NCBI GenBank assembly: GCA_014338185.1
Contig: QUBV01000003.1
Location: forward strand, 31,768 to 95,767
Length of the DNA stretch: 64,000 nucleotides
Direction of reading: 5' to 3'
From: Lysobacterales bacterium
GTDB taxonomy: Bacteria; Pseudomonadota; Gammaproteobacteria; Xanthomonadales; Rhodanobacteraceae
Part shown: positions 18,098 to 28,400 of the stretch, one piece after another
How the letters are laid out: every line of letters starts with the position of its first letter
Position numbering within the stretch: position 1 is the first letter of the stretch
Notes under the pieces: generated by a model
Seen by the model: only the letters and a program-made list of their open reading frames with translations
The model's database searches: none
What the model was told of the DNA's origin: nothing
Made by a program: the position numbers and the translations under genes

Positions 18098-19498
18098 ATG
18101 CTTCCCGTAGTCGCGCTCGTCGGGCGCCCCAACGTGGGCAAGTCCACCTTGTTCAACGTGCTCACGCGCACGCGCGATGCGCTGGTGCACGACCTGCCGG
18201 GTGTCACCCGCGATCGCCACTACGGCGTGTGCCGGCTGCTGCCCGAACGTCCGTTCGCGCTGGTCGATACCGGTGGCTTCGTCGACGACGCGGTGGGCCT
18301 GGACGCGCACACCGCCCACCAGGCGCAGCTGGCGATGGCCGAAGCCGATCTCGTGCTGCTCATCGTCGATGCGCGCGACGGGCTGCTGCCGACCGATCGC
18401 TCGATCCTCGACCGGCTGCGGCGTGCCGGCAAGCCGACGCTGCTCGTGGTCAACAAGATCGACGGCCTCGATGAACACGCCGCGCTGGCCGACTTCGCCG
18501 CGCTCGGAGTGGCCCAGGTGTTCGGCGTGGCCGCCGCTCACGGCCGTGGCATGGCGCCGTTGCTGGATGTGATCGGCACGCACCTGCCGGCGCTCGCCGC
18601 CGATGCGCTCGCCGAGCAGCCCGACGACGGCATCCGCGTCGCGATCATCGGCCGCCCCAACGCGGGCAAGTCGACGCTGGTCAACCGCCTGCTCGGCGAG
18701 GAGCGCGTGATCACCTCCGACGTCGCCGGCACCACGCGCGATGCGATCCGCGTGCCGCTCGAACGCGATGGCCGGCGCTACACGCTGATCGACACCGCGG
18801 GCGTACGGCGCCGCGCGCGCATCGACGATGCGCTGGAGAAGTTCAGCGTGATCAAGGCGCTGCAGTCGGTCGAGGCCGCGCACGTGACCGTGTTCATGCT
18901 CGACGCACGCGAAGGCGTGTCGGAGCAGGACACCACCTTGCTCGGGCACGTGCTCGAAGCCGGCCGCGCGCTGGTGATCGCGGTCAACAAGTGGGACGGC
19001 ATGGACAAGTACCAGCGCGAGCAGTGCGCGGCCTCGCTGTCGCGTCGGCTCGATTTCGTCGCGTGGGCACGCCAGGTGTTCATCTCGGCGCTGCACGGCA
19101 GCGGCATCGGTGAGCTCATGAAGGCGATCAACCGCGCGCACGCCGCCTCCCACCACAAGTTCACCTCGTCCGAGCTCACGCGCGCGATCGCGGCCGCCAC
19201 CGCGGCCTACCAGCCACCGCTCGTGCGCGGCCACAGCCCACGCCTGAAGTTCGCCCATCCAACCGGCACCAATCCGCCCTCGATCCTCATCCATGGCGCG
19301 CGCACGCGCCACATCGCCGATGGCTACCGGCGTTACCTGGAGAACTTCCTGCGCAAGCGCTACCGTCTCGAAGGCACGCCGATCCGCATCGAGTTCCGTG
19401 ACGGCGACAACCCGTTCGCGGGCAAGCGCAACGAGCTCACCGAGGGCCAGCAGCGCCGGCGCACGCGCATGATCCGCAACGCGCGGCGCGGCGGCTGA
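18098..19498 (+). CDS. der: Ribosome assembly GTPase Der (EngA)
   Basis: 466 residues with two tandem G domains: VGRPNVGKSTLFN near residue 8 and IGRPNAGKSTLVN near 184. Each has DTGG / DTAG and NKxD elements (VNKIDGL, VNKWDGM). The C-terminal KH-like domain ends in a basic tail. Der acts in 50S subunit maturation. ATG at 18098 leaves the usual two residues before the first G1 strand. The gene closes the yfgM-bamB-der block. Confidence 0.96.
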   Translation: MLPVVALVGRPNVGKSTLFNVLTRTRDALVHDLPGVTRDRHYGVCRLLPERPFALVDTGGFVDDAVGLDAHTAHQAQLAMAEADLVLLIVDARDGLLPTDRSILDRLRRAGKPTLLVVNKIDGLDEHAALADFAALGVAQVFGVAAAHGRGMAPLLDVIGTHLPALAADALAEQPDDGIRVAIIGRPNAGKSTLVNRLLGEERVITSDVAGTTRDAIRVPLERDGRRYTLIDTAGVRRRARIDDALEKFSVIKALQSVEAAHVTVFMLDAREGVSEQDTTLLGHVLEAGRALVIAVNKWDGMDKYQREQCAASLSRRLDFVAWARQVFISALHGSGIGELMKAINRAHAASHHKFTSSELTRAIAAATAAYQPPLVRGHSPRLKFAHPTGTNPPSILIHGARTRHIADGYRRYLENFLRKRYRLEGTPIRIEFRDGDNPFAGKRNELTEGQQRRRTRMIRNARRGG

Positions 19499-19555
19499 AT
19501 CCCGCCGCCGGCCGGATGCCGGCTGAATGATGCCCGCGCGCGCTGCGCTGCCGGT

Positions 19556-19584
19556 TTGAGCGGCGTGGCGGCGCGGTGGATAAT
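19556..19584 (+). promoter_or_regulatory. Candidate sigma70 promoter for folD
   Basis: TTGAGC (19556-19561) and GATAAT (19579-19584) are separated by exactly 17 bp, with the folD ATG 24 bp downstream of the -10. The match is read by eye; no transcription start is known. Confidence 0.5.
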
Positions 19585-19607
19585 GCCCGCTTTTCACTGG
19601 AGCATCG

Positions 19608-20468
19608 ATGGCCGCACGACTGCTCGATGGCCGCCGCATCGCGGAAGACGTGCTCGAGCGCGTCGCGGTGCGGGTGCGTGCGCGCGTGGCGCGCGGGCTG
19701 CCGGCGCCGGGACTGGCCGTGGTCATGGTCGGCGAGGATGCGGCCTCGGCGGTGTACGTGCGCAACAAGCGCCGCGCCTGTCGGCAGGTGGGGTTTCGCT
19801 CGTTCGACTTCGACCTGCCCGCGGACACCGCGCAGGCCGAGCTGGTGGCGCTGATCGACCGTCTCAACGCCGATGCGCAGGTGCACGGCATCCTGCTGCA
19901 GTTGCCGCTGCCGGCCGGCATCAACGCCACCGCGCTGATCGATCGCATCGATGTGCACAAGGACGTCGACGGCTTCCAGGCCGCCAACGTCGGCCGTCTC
20001 GCCTTGCGTCAGCGCGGCCTGCGGCCATGCACGCCCAAGGGCGTGATGACGCTGCTCGCCCACACCGACCAGCCGGTGCGCGGGCGCAAGGCCGTGGTGA
20101 TCGGCGTGTCCAACCACGTCGGACGACCGCTGATCCTCGAACTGCTGCTGGCCGGCTGCACCACCACCGGGTGCCACAAGTTCACTGCCGACCTCGAGGC
20201 CGAGGTGCGGGCGGCCGACATCGTGGTGGTGGCGGTGGGCCGGCCCGGCATCATCAAGGGCCACTGGATCAAGCCAGGCGCGGTGGTGATCGATGTCGGC
20301 ATCAACCGGCTCGACGATGGCCGCCTCGTCGGCGATGTCGAGTACGCGCCCGCGGCCGAGCGCGCCTCGTGGATCACGCCGGTGCCCGGCGGGGTCGGCC
20401 CGATGACCGTGGCCACGCTGATCGAGAACACGCTCGAGGCGGCCGAGGAGTTCGGGGTGGAGGCATGA
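19608..20468 (+). CDS. folD: Methylenetetrahydrofolate dehydrogenase/cyclohydrolase FolD
   Basis: 286 residues, full length. The catalytic region [15 protein letters not shown] contains the conserved Tyr and Lys; [10 protein letters not shown] and the NADP loop [17 protein letters not shown] follow, then [18 protein letters not shown] at the C-terminus. SNHVGRP replaces the more usual SNIVGKP at the dinucleotide loop. It interconverts 5,10-methylene- and 10-formyl-THF. The stop overlaps the start of the TatT gene by four bases. Confidence 0.95.
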   Translation: MAARLLDGRRIAEDVLERVAVRVRARVARGLPAPGLAVVMVGEDAASAVYVRNKRRACRQVGFRSFDFDLPADTAQAELVALIDRLNADAQVHGILLQLPLPAGINATALIDRIDVHKDVDGFQAANVGRLALRQRGLRPCTPKGVMTLLAHTDQPVRGRKAVVIGVSNHVGRPLILELLLAGCTTTGCHKFTADLEAEVRAADIVVVAVGRPGIIKGHWIKPGAVVIDVGINRLDDGRLVGDVEYAPAAERASWITPVPGGVGPMTVATLIENTLEAAEEFGVEA

Positions 20469-21343
20469 ACACGCGGCGCGTGTGCACGATCGCGGCATGG
20501 CGCGTGCTCGCACTCACGCTGCTTGCGTTCGCGCTCGCCGGCTGCGCCGGCATCGCCAGCAAGGCCGGTGCGCGGCTGTCGGCGAGCCTGTCCGCGGGCA
20601 TCCTCGACCAGGACGACATCGCCACCGCGCGCGAGGGCATCCCCGCGTGGCTGCTGCTGGTCGATGGCCTCATCCACGACGATCCGCGCAACGTCGACCT
20701 GCTGCTGGCCGGCAGCCGGCTCTACGGTGCCTATGCGGGCGGCCTCGTCGACGACGCCCAGCGCGCGCGGCGGCTGTCCGCGCGCAGCTTCGACTACGCC
20801 CGCCGCGCGAGCTGCGTGCGGCGCGCGGCGCTGTGCGAGCAGCTGACGGCGCCTTTCGAGGCGTTCGCGGCGCAGGTCGCGCAGCTGCAGCGCGGCGACG
20901 TGGCCGTGGCCCAGGCGCTGGCCGCGGCCTGGGCCGGCCGCATCCAGGCCAACAGCGACGACTGGCAGGCGATCGCCGACATTCCCAGGGTGCAGGCGCT
21001 GCTCGAACGCGTGGTGGCGCTCGATCCCGACTTCGGCCAAGGCGAGCCGTGGATGTACCTGGGCGTGCTCGCGACCCTGCGACCGGCCTCGCTCGGCGGC
21101 CAGCCCGAGCAGGGCAAGGCCGATTTCGACAAGGCCCTCGCCTTGTCGCATGGCCACAACCAGATGGTGCGCGTGCTCTACGCGGAGAAGTACGCTCGGC
21201 TGGTGTTCGACCAGGCGCTGCACGATCGCCTGCTGCAGGAGGCGCTCGCCGCCGACCCGCACGTGCCCGGGCTCACGCTGGTCAACGTGCTCGCGCAGGC
21301 GCGCGCCCGCAAGCTGCTCGACGGCAGCAAGGATTTTTTCTGA
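20465..21343 (+). CDS. TRAP transporter TatT-type lipoprotein
   Basis: 292 residues with lipoprotein leader LLAFALAGC (Cys25) and a helical TPR-like body, including [23 protein letters not shown] and [17 protein letters not shown]. This fits the TatT (TRAP-associated extracytoplasmic TPR) family, whose members form oligomeric rings that may pass ligands to a partner binding protein. The gene is followed by the DctP, DctQ and DctM components. Its ATG overlaps the folD stop. Confidence 0.82.
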   Translation: MNTRRVCTIAAWRVLALTLLAFALAGCAGIASKAGARLSASLSAGILDQDDIATAREGIPAWLLLVDGLIHDDPRNVDLLLAGSRLYGAYAGGLVDDAQRARRLSARSFDYARRASCVRRAALCEQLTAPFEAFAAQVAQLQRGDVAVAQALAAAWAGRIQANSDDWQAIADIPRVQALLERVVALDPDFGQGEPWMYLGVLATLRPASLGGQPEQGKADFDKALALSHGHNQMVRVLYAEKYARLVFDQALHDRLLQEALAADPHVPGLTLVNVLAQARARKLLDGSKDFF

Positions 21344-21393
21344 GGCCATCGCGGCGCGTCCGCGCCCGCGGGTGCCGCCACAGTCACCATGGG

Positions 21394-22404
21394 ATGAAGC
21401 ACATGCACACCTTCGGCAAGACCCTGTTCACGCTCGCCTGCGGCCTCGCCGCGACCGGCGCCGATGCCGCCACCTTCAAGATCGCCACGATCGCGCCCGA
21501 CGGCACCGCATGGATGCGCGAGATGCGCGCGGCGGGCGAGGCGATCAAAGCCAAGAGCGAAGGCCGCGTCGAGTTCAAGTTCTATCCGGGCGGCGTGATG
21601 GGCGACGACGCCACCGTGCTGCGCAAGATGAAGATCGGCCAGCTGCAGGGTGGTGCGTTCACCGGTGGCGAGGCTTCGATCCTGACCAAGGATGCGCAGG
21701 TCTACAGCCTGCCGTTCACGTTCCGCAGTTTCGACGAAATCGCCACCGCGCGTGCGCGGCTCGATCCGCTGCTCAAGCAGTCCTTCGCCAACGACGGCTA
21801 CACGCTGCTGGGCATCAGCGGTGGTGGTTTCGCCTACCTCATGAGCACGCGGCCGATCCATTCGCGCGAGGACCTCAAGACCGCCAAGGTGTGGGTGCCG
21901 CTCGGCGACAAGGTCGCCGAGATGGCGTTCTCGGCCGCGGGCGTGGCGCCGATCCCGCTGCCGCTGGCCGACGTCTACACCAGCCTGCAGACCGGGCTCA
22001 TCGACACCGCGGCCAACACGCTGTCGGGTGCGCTCGCGTTCCAGTGGCACACCAAGATCAAGTACATCGTCGACCTGCCGCTGAGTTTCGTGGTCGGCGA
22101 AGTGGTGGTCACGCGCAAGTCGTTCGAGGCGCTCACGCCGGAGGATCGCAAGCTGGTCGAGGATGAGTTCCACGCGACCTTCACCCGGCTCGAGGCGATC
22201 AACCGCAAGGACAACGAGTCGGCGCGCGAGGCGCTCAAGGCGCAGGGCATCGCGATCGATGCGCCCAACGAGGCCGAGCGCAAGAGCTGGCAGGCGATCG
22301 GTGGCGAGGTGTACGCCAAGGTCAAGGCCCAGGGCGACCTGTCGCCGCCGATGCTGCAGGCGCTGGGCGAGGTACTGGGCCAGTTGCACGGCAACGCGCA
22401 GTGA
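21394..22404 (+). CDS. TRAP transporter solute-binding protein, DctP family
   Basis: 336 residues with an N-terminal signal peptide (TLFTLACGLAATGADA, cleavage about residue 25). The mature protein begins with the TRAP-SBP pattern ATFKIATIAPDGTAWMREM and keeps the GVMGDDATVLRKMKIGQLQ and LADVYTSLQTGLIDTA blocks. It should bind a periplasmic solute for the DctQM permease; the ligand is unknown. The conserved substrate carboxylate-binding Arg of C4-dicarboxylate SBPs is not evident, so a ligand other than simple dicarboxylates is possible. The next gene overlaps its stop. Confidence 0.88.
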   Translation: MKHMHTFGKTLFTLACGLAATGADAATFKIATIAPDGTAWMREMRAAGEAIKAKSEGRVEFKFYPGGVMGDDATVLRKMKIGQLQGGAFTGGEASILTKDAQVYSLPFTFRSFDEIATARARLDPLLKQSFANDGYTLLGISGGGFAYLMSTRPIHSREDLKTAKVWVPLGDKVAEMAFSAAGVAPIPLPLADVYTSLQTGLIDTAANTLSGALAFQWHTKIKYIVDLPLSFVVGEVVVTRKSFEALTPEDRKLVEDEFHATFTRLEAINRKDNESAREALKAQGIAIDAPNEAERKSWQAIGGEVYAKVKAQGDLSPPMLQALGEVLGQLHGNAQ

Positions 22405-22907
22405 GGCAGCGCGCGCGCAGCCTGCTGCGCTGGCTCGACCGGGTCGAGACCGGCCTCATCGCGCTGCTCGTGCTCGCGATGGTGCTGCTGGCCGGCGCGC
22501 AGATCCTGCTGCGCAACCTGTTCGACACCGGACTGGAATGGGCCGATCCGCTGCTGCGCGCGATGGTGCTGTGGGCGGCGATGCTCGGCGCGCTGGCCGC
22601 GGTGCGTGACGACAAGCACATCGGCCTCGACATCCTCGCCCACTTCGTGCACGGGCGCGTGCGACGCGTGATCCACGCGCTGACGCTCGCCTTCAGCGCG
22701 GGCATGGCCGGGCTCATGGCCTGGCACGGCTACGCCCTGGTGCTGCTCGACTACGGCAGCGGCGCGCGCATCGCCGGCATCCCGACCTGGCTGGTCGAAC
22801 TCATCGTGCCGGTCGGCTTCGGCCTGATCGCGCTGCGCCTGCTCGTGCACGTGTTCCTGCCGCCGCGCAACGAGGACATGCCCGTGCTCGCCCCGGAGCT
22901 GCCGTGA
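22401..22907 (+). CDS. TRAP transporter small membrane subunit DctQ
   Basis: 168 residues with four predicted membrane spans: about 16-37, 50-67, 92-115 and 128-150. The conserved small-permease pattern is seen: GAQILLRNLFDTGLEWADPLLR, then MVLWAAMLGALAAVRDDKHIGLD. It starts with GTG at 22401, overlapping the DctP stop, and its own stop overlaps the DctM start at 22904, so all three are coupled. DctQ pairs with DctM in the inner membrane. Confidence 0.9.
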   Translation: MRQRARSLLRWLDRVETGLIALLVLAMVLLAGAQILLRNLFDTGLEWADPLLRAMVLWAAMLGALAAVRDDKHIGLDILAHFVHGRVRRVIHALTLAFSAGMAGLMAWHGYALVLLDYGSGARIAGIPTWLVELIVPVGFGLIALRLLVHVFLPPRNEDMPVLAPELP

Positions 22908-24184
22908 TCGCGCTCGCCGCCGCGGGCCTGCTGCTGCTGGCCGCGCTCGGCGCGCCGCTGTGGGCGTTGCTGGCCGCGGTCGCGCTGCTCGGTTTCCACG
23001 CCGCAGGGCAGGAAGGGGTCGCGGTCGCGGTCGAGTTCTACCGCCTGGCCGACATGCCCGCGCTCATCGCGATCCCGCTGTTCACGCTGGCCGGCTACCT
23101 GTTGGCCGAGAGCCGCGCGCCACAGCGCCTCGTGCGCCTGAGCAATGCGCTGCTGGGCTGGCTGCCGGGTGGCCTCGCGGTGGTCGCGGTGCTCGCCTGC
23201 GCGATGTTCACCGCGTTCACCGGCGCCACCGGCGTCACCATCGTGGCGCTGGGCGCGGTGCTGTATCCCGCGCTGCTGCAGCAGAACTACGGCGAGCGCT
23301 TCTCGCTGGGCCTTTTGACCTCGGCCGGCAGCCTCGGCCTCATCCTCGTGCCGTCGATGCCGCTGATCCTGTACGGCGTGGTCGCGCAGCAGTTCCACAC
23401 CACGCCGCCCGTGACCATCGATGCGCTGTTCCTCGCCGGCGTGCTGCCCTGCCTGCTCATGGTGGCGCTGCTGTCGGCCTACAGCATGTGGCACGCGCGC
23501 CGCGCCGGCGTGCCGCGCACGCTCGTCGACGGCAAGGAGCTGCGCGCCGCGCTGCGCGATGCGCTGTGGGACCTGCCGTTGCCGTTCGTGATCCTCGGCG
23601 GCATCTACTCGGGCAGGCTCGCGGCCTCGGAAGCGGCCGCCGCCACCGCGCTGTACGTGTTCGTGGTGACCGTGCTGGTGCGGCGCGAGATCCCGTGGCG
23701 CAAGCTGCCGCGCGTGGCGCGCGAGGCGATGCTGCTGGTGGGCGCGCTGCTCATCATCCTCGGCTTCTCGCTCGCGCTCACCAACTGGCTCATCGACGCC
23801 GAGGTGCCCGAGCGGCTGTTCGGCGCGATCCAGGCGCACATCTCCAGCCGGGGTGCGTTCCTGCTCATCCTCAACCTGTTCCTGCTCGTGTTCGGGATGC
23901 TGCTGGAAGGCTTCCCGGCCATCATCATCCTGGTGCCGCTGGTGCTGCCGGTGGCACTGCGCTACGGCATCGATCCGGTGCACCTGGGCATCCTGTTCCT
24001 AGCCAACCTGCAGCTGGGCATCTTCCTGCCGCCCGTGGGCATGAACCTGTTCATCGCGAGCATGCGCTTTGGCAAGCCCATCCTCACGCTGGTGCGCGCG
24101 AGTGCGCCGTTCTTCCTGATCCTGCTGCTCGCGGTACTCGTGATCACCTACTGGCCGCAGTTGTCGCTCGCGCTGGTGCGCTGA
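22904..24184 (+). CDS. TRAP transporter large permease DctM
   Basis: 426 residues, about 12 membrane spans, the usual DctM length. It has the family signatures IPLFTLAGYLLAESRAPQRL, MFTAFTGATGVTIVALGAVL, and near the C-terminus GILFLANLQLGIFLPPVGMN. DctM is the sodium-coupled transport subunit. GTG at 22904 is the start. The gene ends the folD-TRAP unit and converges on the minus-strand tolC-type gene with six bases between stops. Confidence 0.92.
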   Translation: MIALAAAGLLLLAALGAPLWALLAAVALLGFHAAGQEGVAVAVEFYRLADMPALIAIPLFTLAGYLLAESRAPQRLVRLSNALLGWLPGGLAVVAVLACAMFTAFTGATGVTIVALGAVLYPALLQQNYGERFSLGLLTSAGSLGLILVPSMPLILYGVVAQQFHTTPPVTIDALFLAGVLPCLLMVALLSAYSMWHARRAGVPRTLVDGKELRAALRDALWDLPLPFVILGGIYSGRLAASEAAAATALYVFVVTVLVRREIPWRKLPRVAREAMLLVGALLIILGFSLALTNWLIDAEVPERLFGAIQAHISSRGAFLLILNLFLLVFGMLLEGFPAIIILVPLVLPVALRYGIDPVHLGILFLANLQLGIFLPPVGMNLFIASMRFGKPILTLVRASAPFFLILLLAVLVITYWPQLSLALVR

Positions 24185-24190
24185 CCCGGT

Positions 24191-25474
24191 TCAGGACGGA
24201 TCGTGCGGTGCATGGCCGGCGGTGTCGTCGCCGGTGTGCCACAGCTCGTGCGCGTCGACCTGCACGCGCAGCTGCGAGGCATGGGCCGCGACCCGCGCGC
24301 GCAGCTCGGCCAGCGCGGCCTCGGCATCGAGGCGTTCGGCCTGCAGGCGTTCGGCCAGGCCGATTTCGCCCAGCTCCCACGCGCGCCGCTGGCGCGCCAC
24401 GCTCGCCGCGGTGGCGGTGCGCGCGGCAGCGGCGGCCTGCCACAGGTCGAACGCGGCCAGCGCGTGGGCCACGTCGAGCCGCGCCTCACGTTCGATGTCG
24501 CGCCGCATCGCCGCCAGCTCGCTGTGCGCGGCCGCGGCGGCGGCGCTCTCGGCCCGCGCCTCGGCGGCGCGGCGCCGGTTGCCGAGCGGAATGCTGAGCG
24601 TGATGCCGATGCCGCGTTCCATGCCGTCGCGCTCGGCGAAGCTGCGCAGGTCGATGCTCGGATCGGGCAGGCGCTCGCGCCGGGCACGCGCGGCCAGTGC
24701 GTCGCGCTGCGCGGCGAGTTCGCCGGCGGCGCGAATCTCGTGGCTGCGCTCGATGATGCGGTGCGTCCACTGCGCGCCGGTTTCGGCCAGCGCCACGGGC
24801 GCGGGCAGGGCAGGTGCGCGTGGCGGAAGCGGCAGTGTGGTGAAGTCGGCCGCGAGCGTGAGCTGCGCGGCCTCGAGCTCGGCCTGCGCCTCGCGCAGCG
24901 CGGCGCCGGCCAGGGCGAGTTCGGCATCGAGCTGGTCCAGTTCGCGCCGCGCGGCATCCCCCAGCTCGACCCGGCGCGCAAGCGCCGCGCGTTCGCCCGC
25001 GATCGCCTGCGCGCGCGCCTGGGCCAGGTCGCTCGCCGCCTGCGCCTGCAGCCACGCCATCCACTGCCGCAGCAACAGGCGCGCGGCCTGGTGCTCGGCG
25101 TCGCCGTGCAGCAGCGCGGCGGCGGCCACCGCATGGGCGCCGCTTTCGCGATCCAGGGCCGCCTTGCCGGGCAGGCGGATCGCGCGCGACAGCTGCATCT
25201 CCCACTCGCGGTAGCCGGCGCGGCCGCCAGGCGTGGGCGCATCGTGCACGCTGCGGCGCGTGGGCGCGAGGCTGAGCACGGTATCGTGCGGTCCCGCGGC
25301 GAGCGCGAGCGCGCGCTCACGCGCCTCGCTCACGCGCGCGTCGGCGGCGCGTACCTCCGGCTGGGCCGCGATCGCCTGCCGCGCGAGTTCGAGCGGCGGC
25401 AGGAACGCCTGCGCGGACAGCGCTGCGGGCGCCAGCGCCAGCAGCGCGAACAGGGTGCGGTGCAACGCGATCAT
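24191..25474 (-). CDS. TolC-family outer-membrane efflux protein
   Basis: 427 residues. A signal peptide (MIALHRTLFALLALAPAALSAQA) is followed by two OEP repeats with long amphipathic coiled-coil helices rich in Ala, Glu, Arg and Leu, for example AELEAAQLTLAADF and ARQRRAWELGEIGLAERLQ. Such proteins form the outer-membrane channel of tripartite pumps. The start ATG overlaps the RND stop (ATGA), so it is the final gene of the RR-HK-MFP-RND-OMF operon. It corresponds to CzcC/CusC by position. Confidence 0.88.
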   Translation of the reverse strand: MIALHRTLFALLALAPAALSAQAFLPPLELARQAIAAQPEVRAADARVSEARERALALAAGPHDTVLSLAPTRRSVHDAPTPGGRAGYREWEMQLSRAIRLPGKAALDRESGAHAVAAAALLHGDAEHQAARLLLRQWMAWLQAQAASDLAQARAQAIAGERAALARRVELGDAARRELDQLDAELALAGAALREAQAELEAAQLTLAADFTTLPLPPRAPALPAPVALAETGAQWTHRIIERSHEIRAAGELAAQRDALAARARRERLPDPSIDLRSFAERDGMERGIGITLSIPLGNRRRAAEARAESAAAAAAHSELAAMRRDIEREARLDVAHALAAFDLWQAAAAARTATAASVARQRRAWELGEIGLAERLQAERLDAEAALAELRARVAAHASQLRVQVDAHELWHTGDDTAGHAPHDPS

Positions 25475-28400
25475 GGTGCGGTCTCCACGCAGCCCCAGCG
25501 GCGGTACACCAGCGGCAGCAGCAGCAGGGTGAGCACGGTCGAGCTGACGAGGCCGCCGACCACCACCACCGCGAGCGGGCGCTGGATCTCCGAACCCGGT
25601 CCGCTCGCGAACAGCAGCGGCACGAGGCCGAGCGCGGTGATGCTCGCGGTCATGAGCACCGGACGCAGGCGTCGGCGCGCGCCCTCGCGCACCACCTGTT
25701 CCAGCGCCATGCCCTCGTCGCGCAACTGGTTGAAGCAGGCGATCAGCACCAGTGCATTGAGCACCGCGATGCCGAGCAGCGCGATGAAGCCCACCGCCGC
25801 CGGCACCGACAGGTATTGCCCGCTCAGCCACAGCGCGACGATGCCGCCGACCAGCGCGAACGGGATGTTGGCGAGGACCAGCAGCGACTGCCGCAGCGAG
25901 CCGAAGGTCATGAACAGCACGAGGAAGATGAGGCCGAGCGCGGCCGGCACCACGAGGCCGAGGCGCGCCGCCGCGCGTTGCTGGTTCTCGAACTGGCCGC
26001 CCCACTCGATGCGGTAGCCCGCGGGCAGCTCGACCTCGCGCGCCACACGCGCGCGCGCCTCGCCCACGAAGCCGACCAGATCGCGGCCATCGACCGCGCT
26101 CTGCACGAGTACGAAGCGCGAGCCGTTCTCGTGGTCCACGCGCACCGGTCCGGTGGCGGTGCCGACCTCGGCGATCCGGTTCAGCGGCAGCACGCTGCCG
26201 TCGGCGCCGACCAGCGGCAGGCGCGCGAATGCCGCCACATCACCGCGCAGGCCGCCATCGCCGCGCACCAGCACCGGAATGCGCCGTCCCGGCAGGATCA
26301 CCTGTCCGGCCGGCAGGCCTTCGAGCTGGGCGCGCAGTTCGTGCTGGACCGCGGCCACATCGAGGCCGCTGCGGCCCGCGGCCTGCGCATCGATCGCCAC
26401 GCGCAGGAACTGCACACCTTCCTCGCTTTGCGCGATCACGTCCTGCGCGCCGCGCAGCCGGGCCACGCTCGCGGCCACCTGCGCACCGAGCCTGGCCAGC
26501 GTGGCGAGGTCGGGGCCGAAGATCTTGATCGCGACATCGCCGCGGCTGCCCGTGAGCATTTCCGCGGTGCGCATCTCGATGGGCTGGGTCAGTCCCAGTT
26601 CGAGGCCGGGGAAATCCCCGGCGATGCGGCGCAGCTCGCCCACCAGCCAGTCCTTGTCGCGGCGGCGCCACTGCGCCTTGGGCTTGAGCTGCAGGAACAT
26701 GTCGGTCTCATTGGGCCCCATCGGGTCGAGGCCGAGTTCGTCGGTGCCGACCCGCGCCACCACATGCGCCACCTCGGGTACGCGTTGGAGGATCGCGCGC
26801 TCGACCGCGAGGTCCATGTCGCGCGAATGGGCGAGGCTGACCGAAGGCAGCTTGACCACCTGCATCATCACGTCGCCCTCGTCCATGGTCGGCATGAAGC
26901 TCTTGCCGATCGCGAGGTAGGCACCCAGCCCGAGCACCAGCGAGGCCGCGGCCGCGGCGTAGACGCGGCGCGGACGCGCGAGCGCGCGTTCGAGCAGGGG
27001 CCGGTACATGCGCTCGATCCGGCGCATCAGCCACGGCTCGGCGTGCACGCGCTCGCGCAGCAGCAGCGAGGCCAGCGCAGGCACCAGCGTGAGCGACAGC
27101 AGCAGCGAGGCGCCGAGCGCGAACACGATGGTGAGTGCGACCGGCGCAAACAGGCGTCCCTCCAGGTCCTGCAGCGTGAGCAGTGGCAGGAACACGAGGC
27201 CGATGATGAGGATGCCCGCGACCACCGGCGGCGCGACCTCGCGCACGGCCGCGCCGATGCGCGCGAGGCGCGGCCGGTGTGCGTCGTCCGCGTGCGGCTG
27301 CAGCCGGCGCACGCTGTTCTCGACCACCACCACCGCGGCATCGACCAGCAGGCCCACCGCGACCGCGAGCCCGCCCAGGCTCATGAGGTTGGCGCTCATG
27401 CCGGCCACACGCATGAGCACGAACGTGGCCAGCGCCGCGAGCGGCAGGATCAGCGCGACCACCAGCGCCGCGCGCACCTGGCCGAGGAACACGAACAGCA
27501 GCAGCACCACGAACAGGGTGGCTTCCAGCAGCGCATTGCGCACCGTGCCGACCGCGCGCTCGATGAGGCTGCTGCGGTCGTAGAAGGTGTCGATGCGCAC
27601 GCCCGCGGGCAGGCTCGGCGCGAGCTCGGCCAGGCGCTCGCGCACCGCGTGCACGAGCCGGCCCGCGTCGGCGCCGCGCAGGCCGACCACGATGCCCTGC
27701 ACGGCTTCGCCGCGACCGTCGCGCGTCACCGCGCCATAGCGCGTGAGCGCCTCCACCCGCACCTCGGCCACGTCGCGCACGCGCACCACGCCCGCGGCGC
27801 TGCGCGCGACCACGATCTCGCCCAGCTGCGCAGGCGTCTGCAGCGCGCCCTCGGCGCGCACGATGAGGCTCAGGTCGCCGGCTTCGAGCCGGCCCGCGCC
27901 GTCGTTGTCGTTGTTGCGCGCGAGTGCCTCGGCCAGTTCGCGAAAGCCCAGCCCGGCGGCCGCGAGGCGGTTGCGGTCGGGCACCACCACCCAGCTCTCG
28001 ACCTCGCCGCCGAGCGCGTTGACATCGGCCACGCCGGGAATCGTGCGCAGTGCCGGCCGCAGCGTCCAGTCGAGCAGCGCGCGGCGCTCGCCGAGGCTGA
28101 GGTCGCCACCTTCGACCGTGAACATGAGCATGTCCGACAGTGGCGTGGAGATCGGCGCCAGCCCGCCGCCCACGCCCGCGGGCAACTCGTCCTGCGCGGC
28201 CGCGAAGCGTTCGCTGACCTGCTGGCGCGCCCAGTAGATGTCGGTGCCTTCCTCGAAATCGATGCTGATGTCGGCAAGCGCGTACTTGGCCACCGAGCGC
28301 AGCACGCTGGCCTTGGGCAGGCCGAGCAGCTCCAGTTCCAGCGGCGCGACCACGCGGGTTTCCACTTCCTCGGGCGTCATGCCCGGCGCCTTGAGCACGA

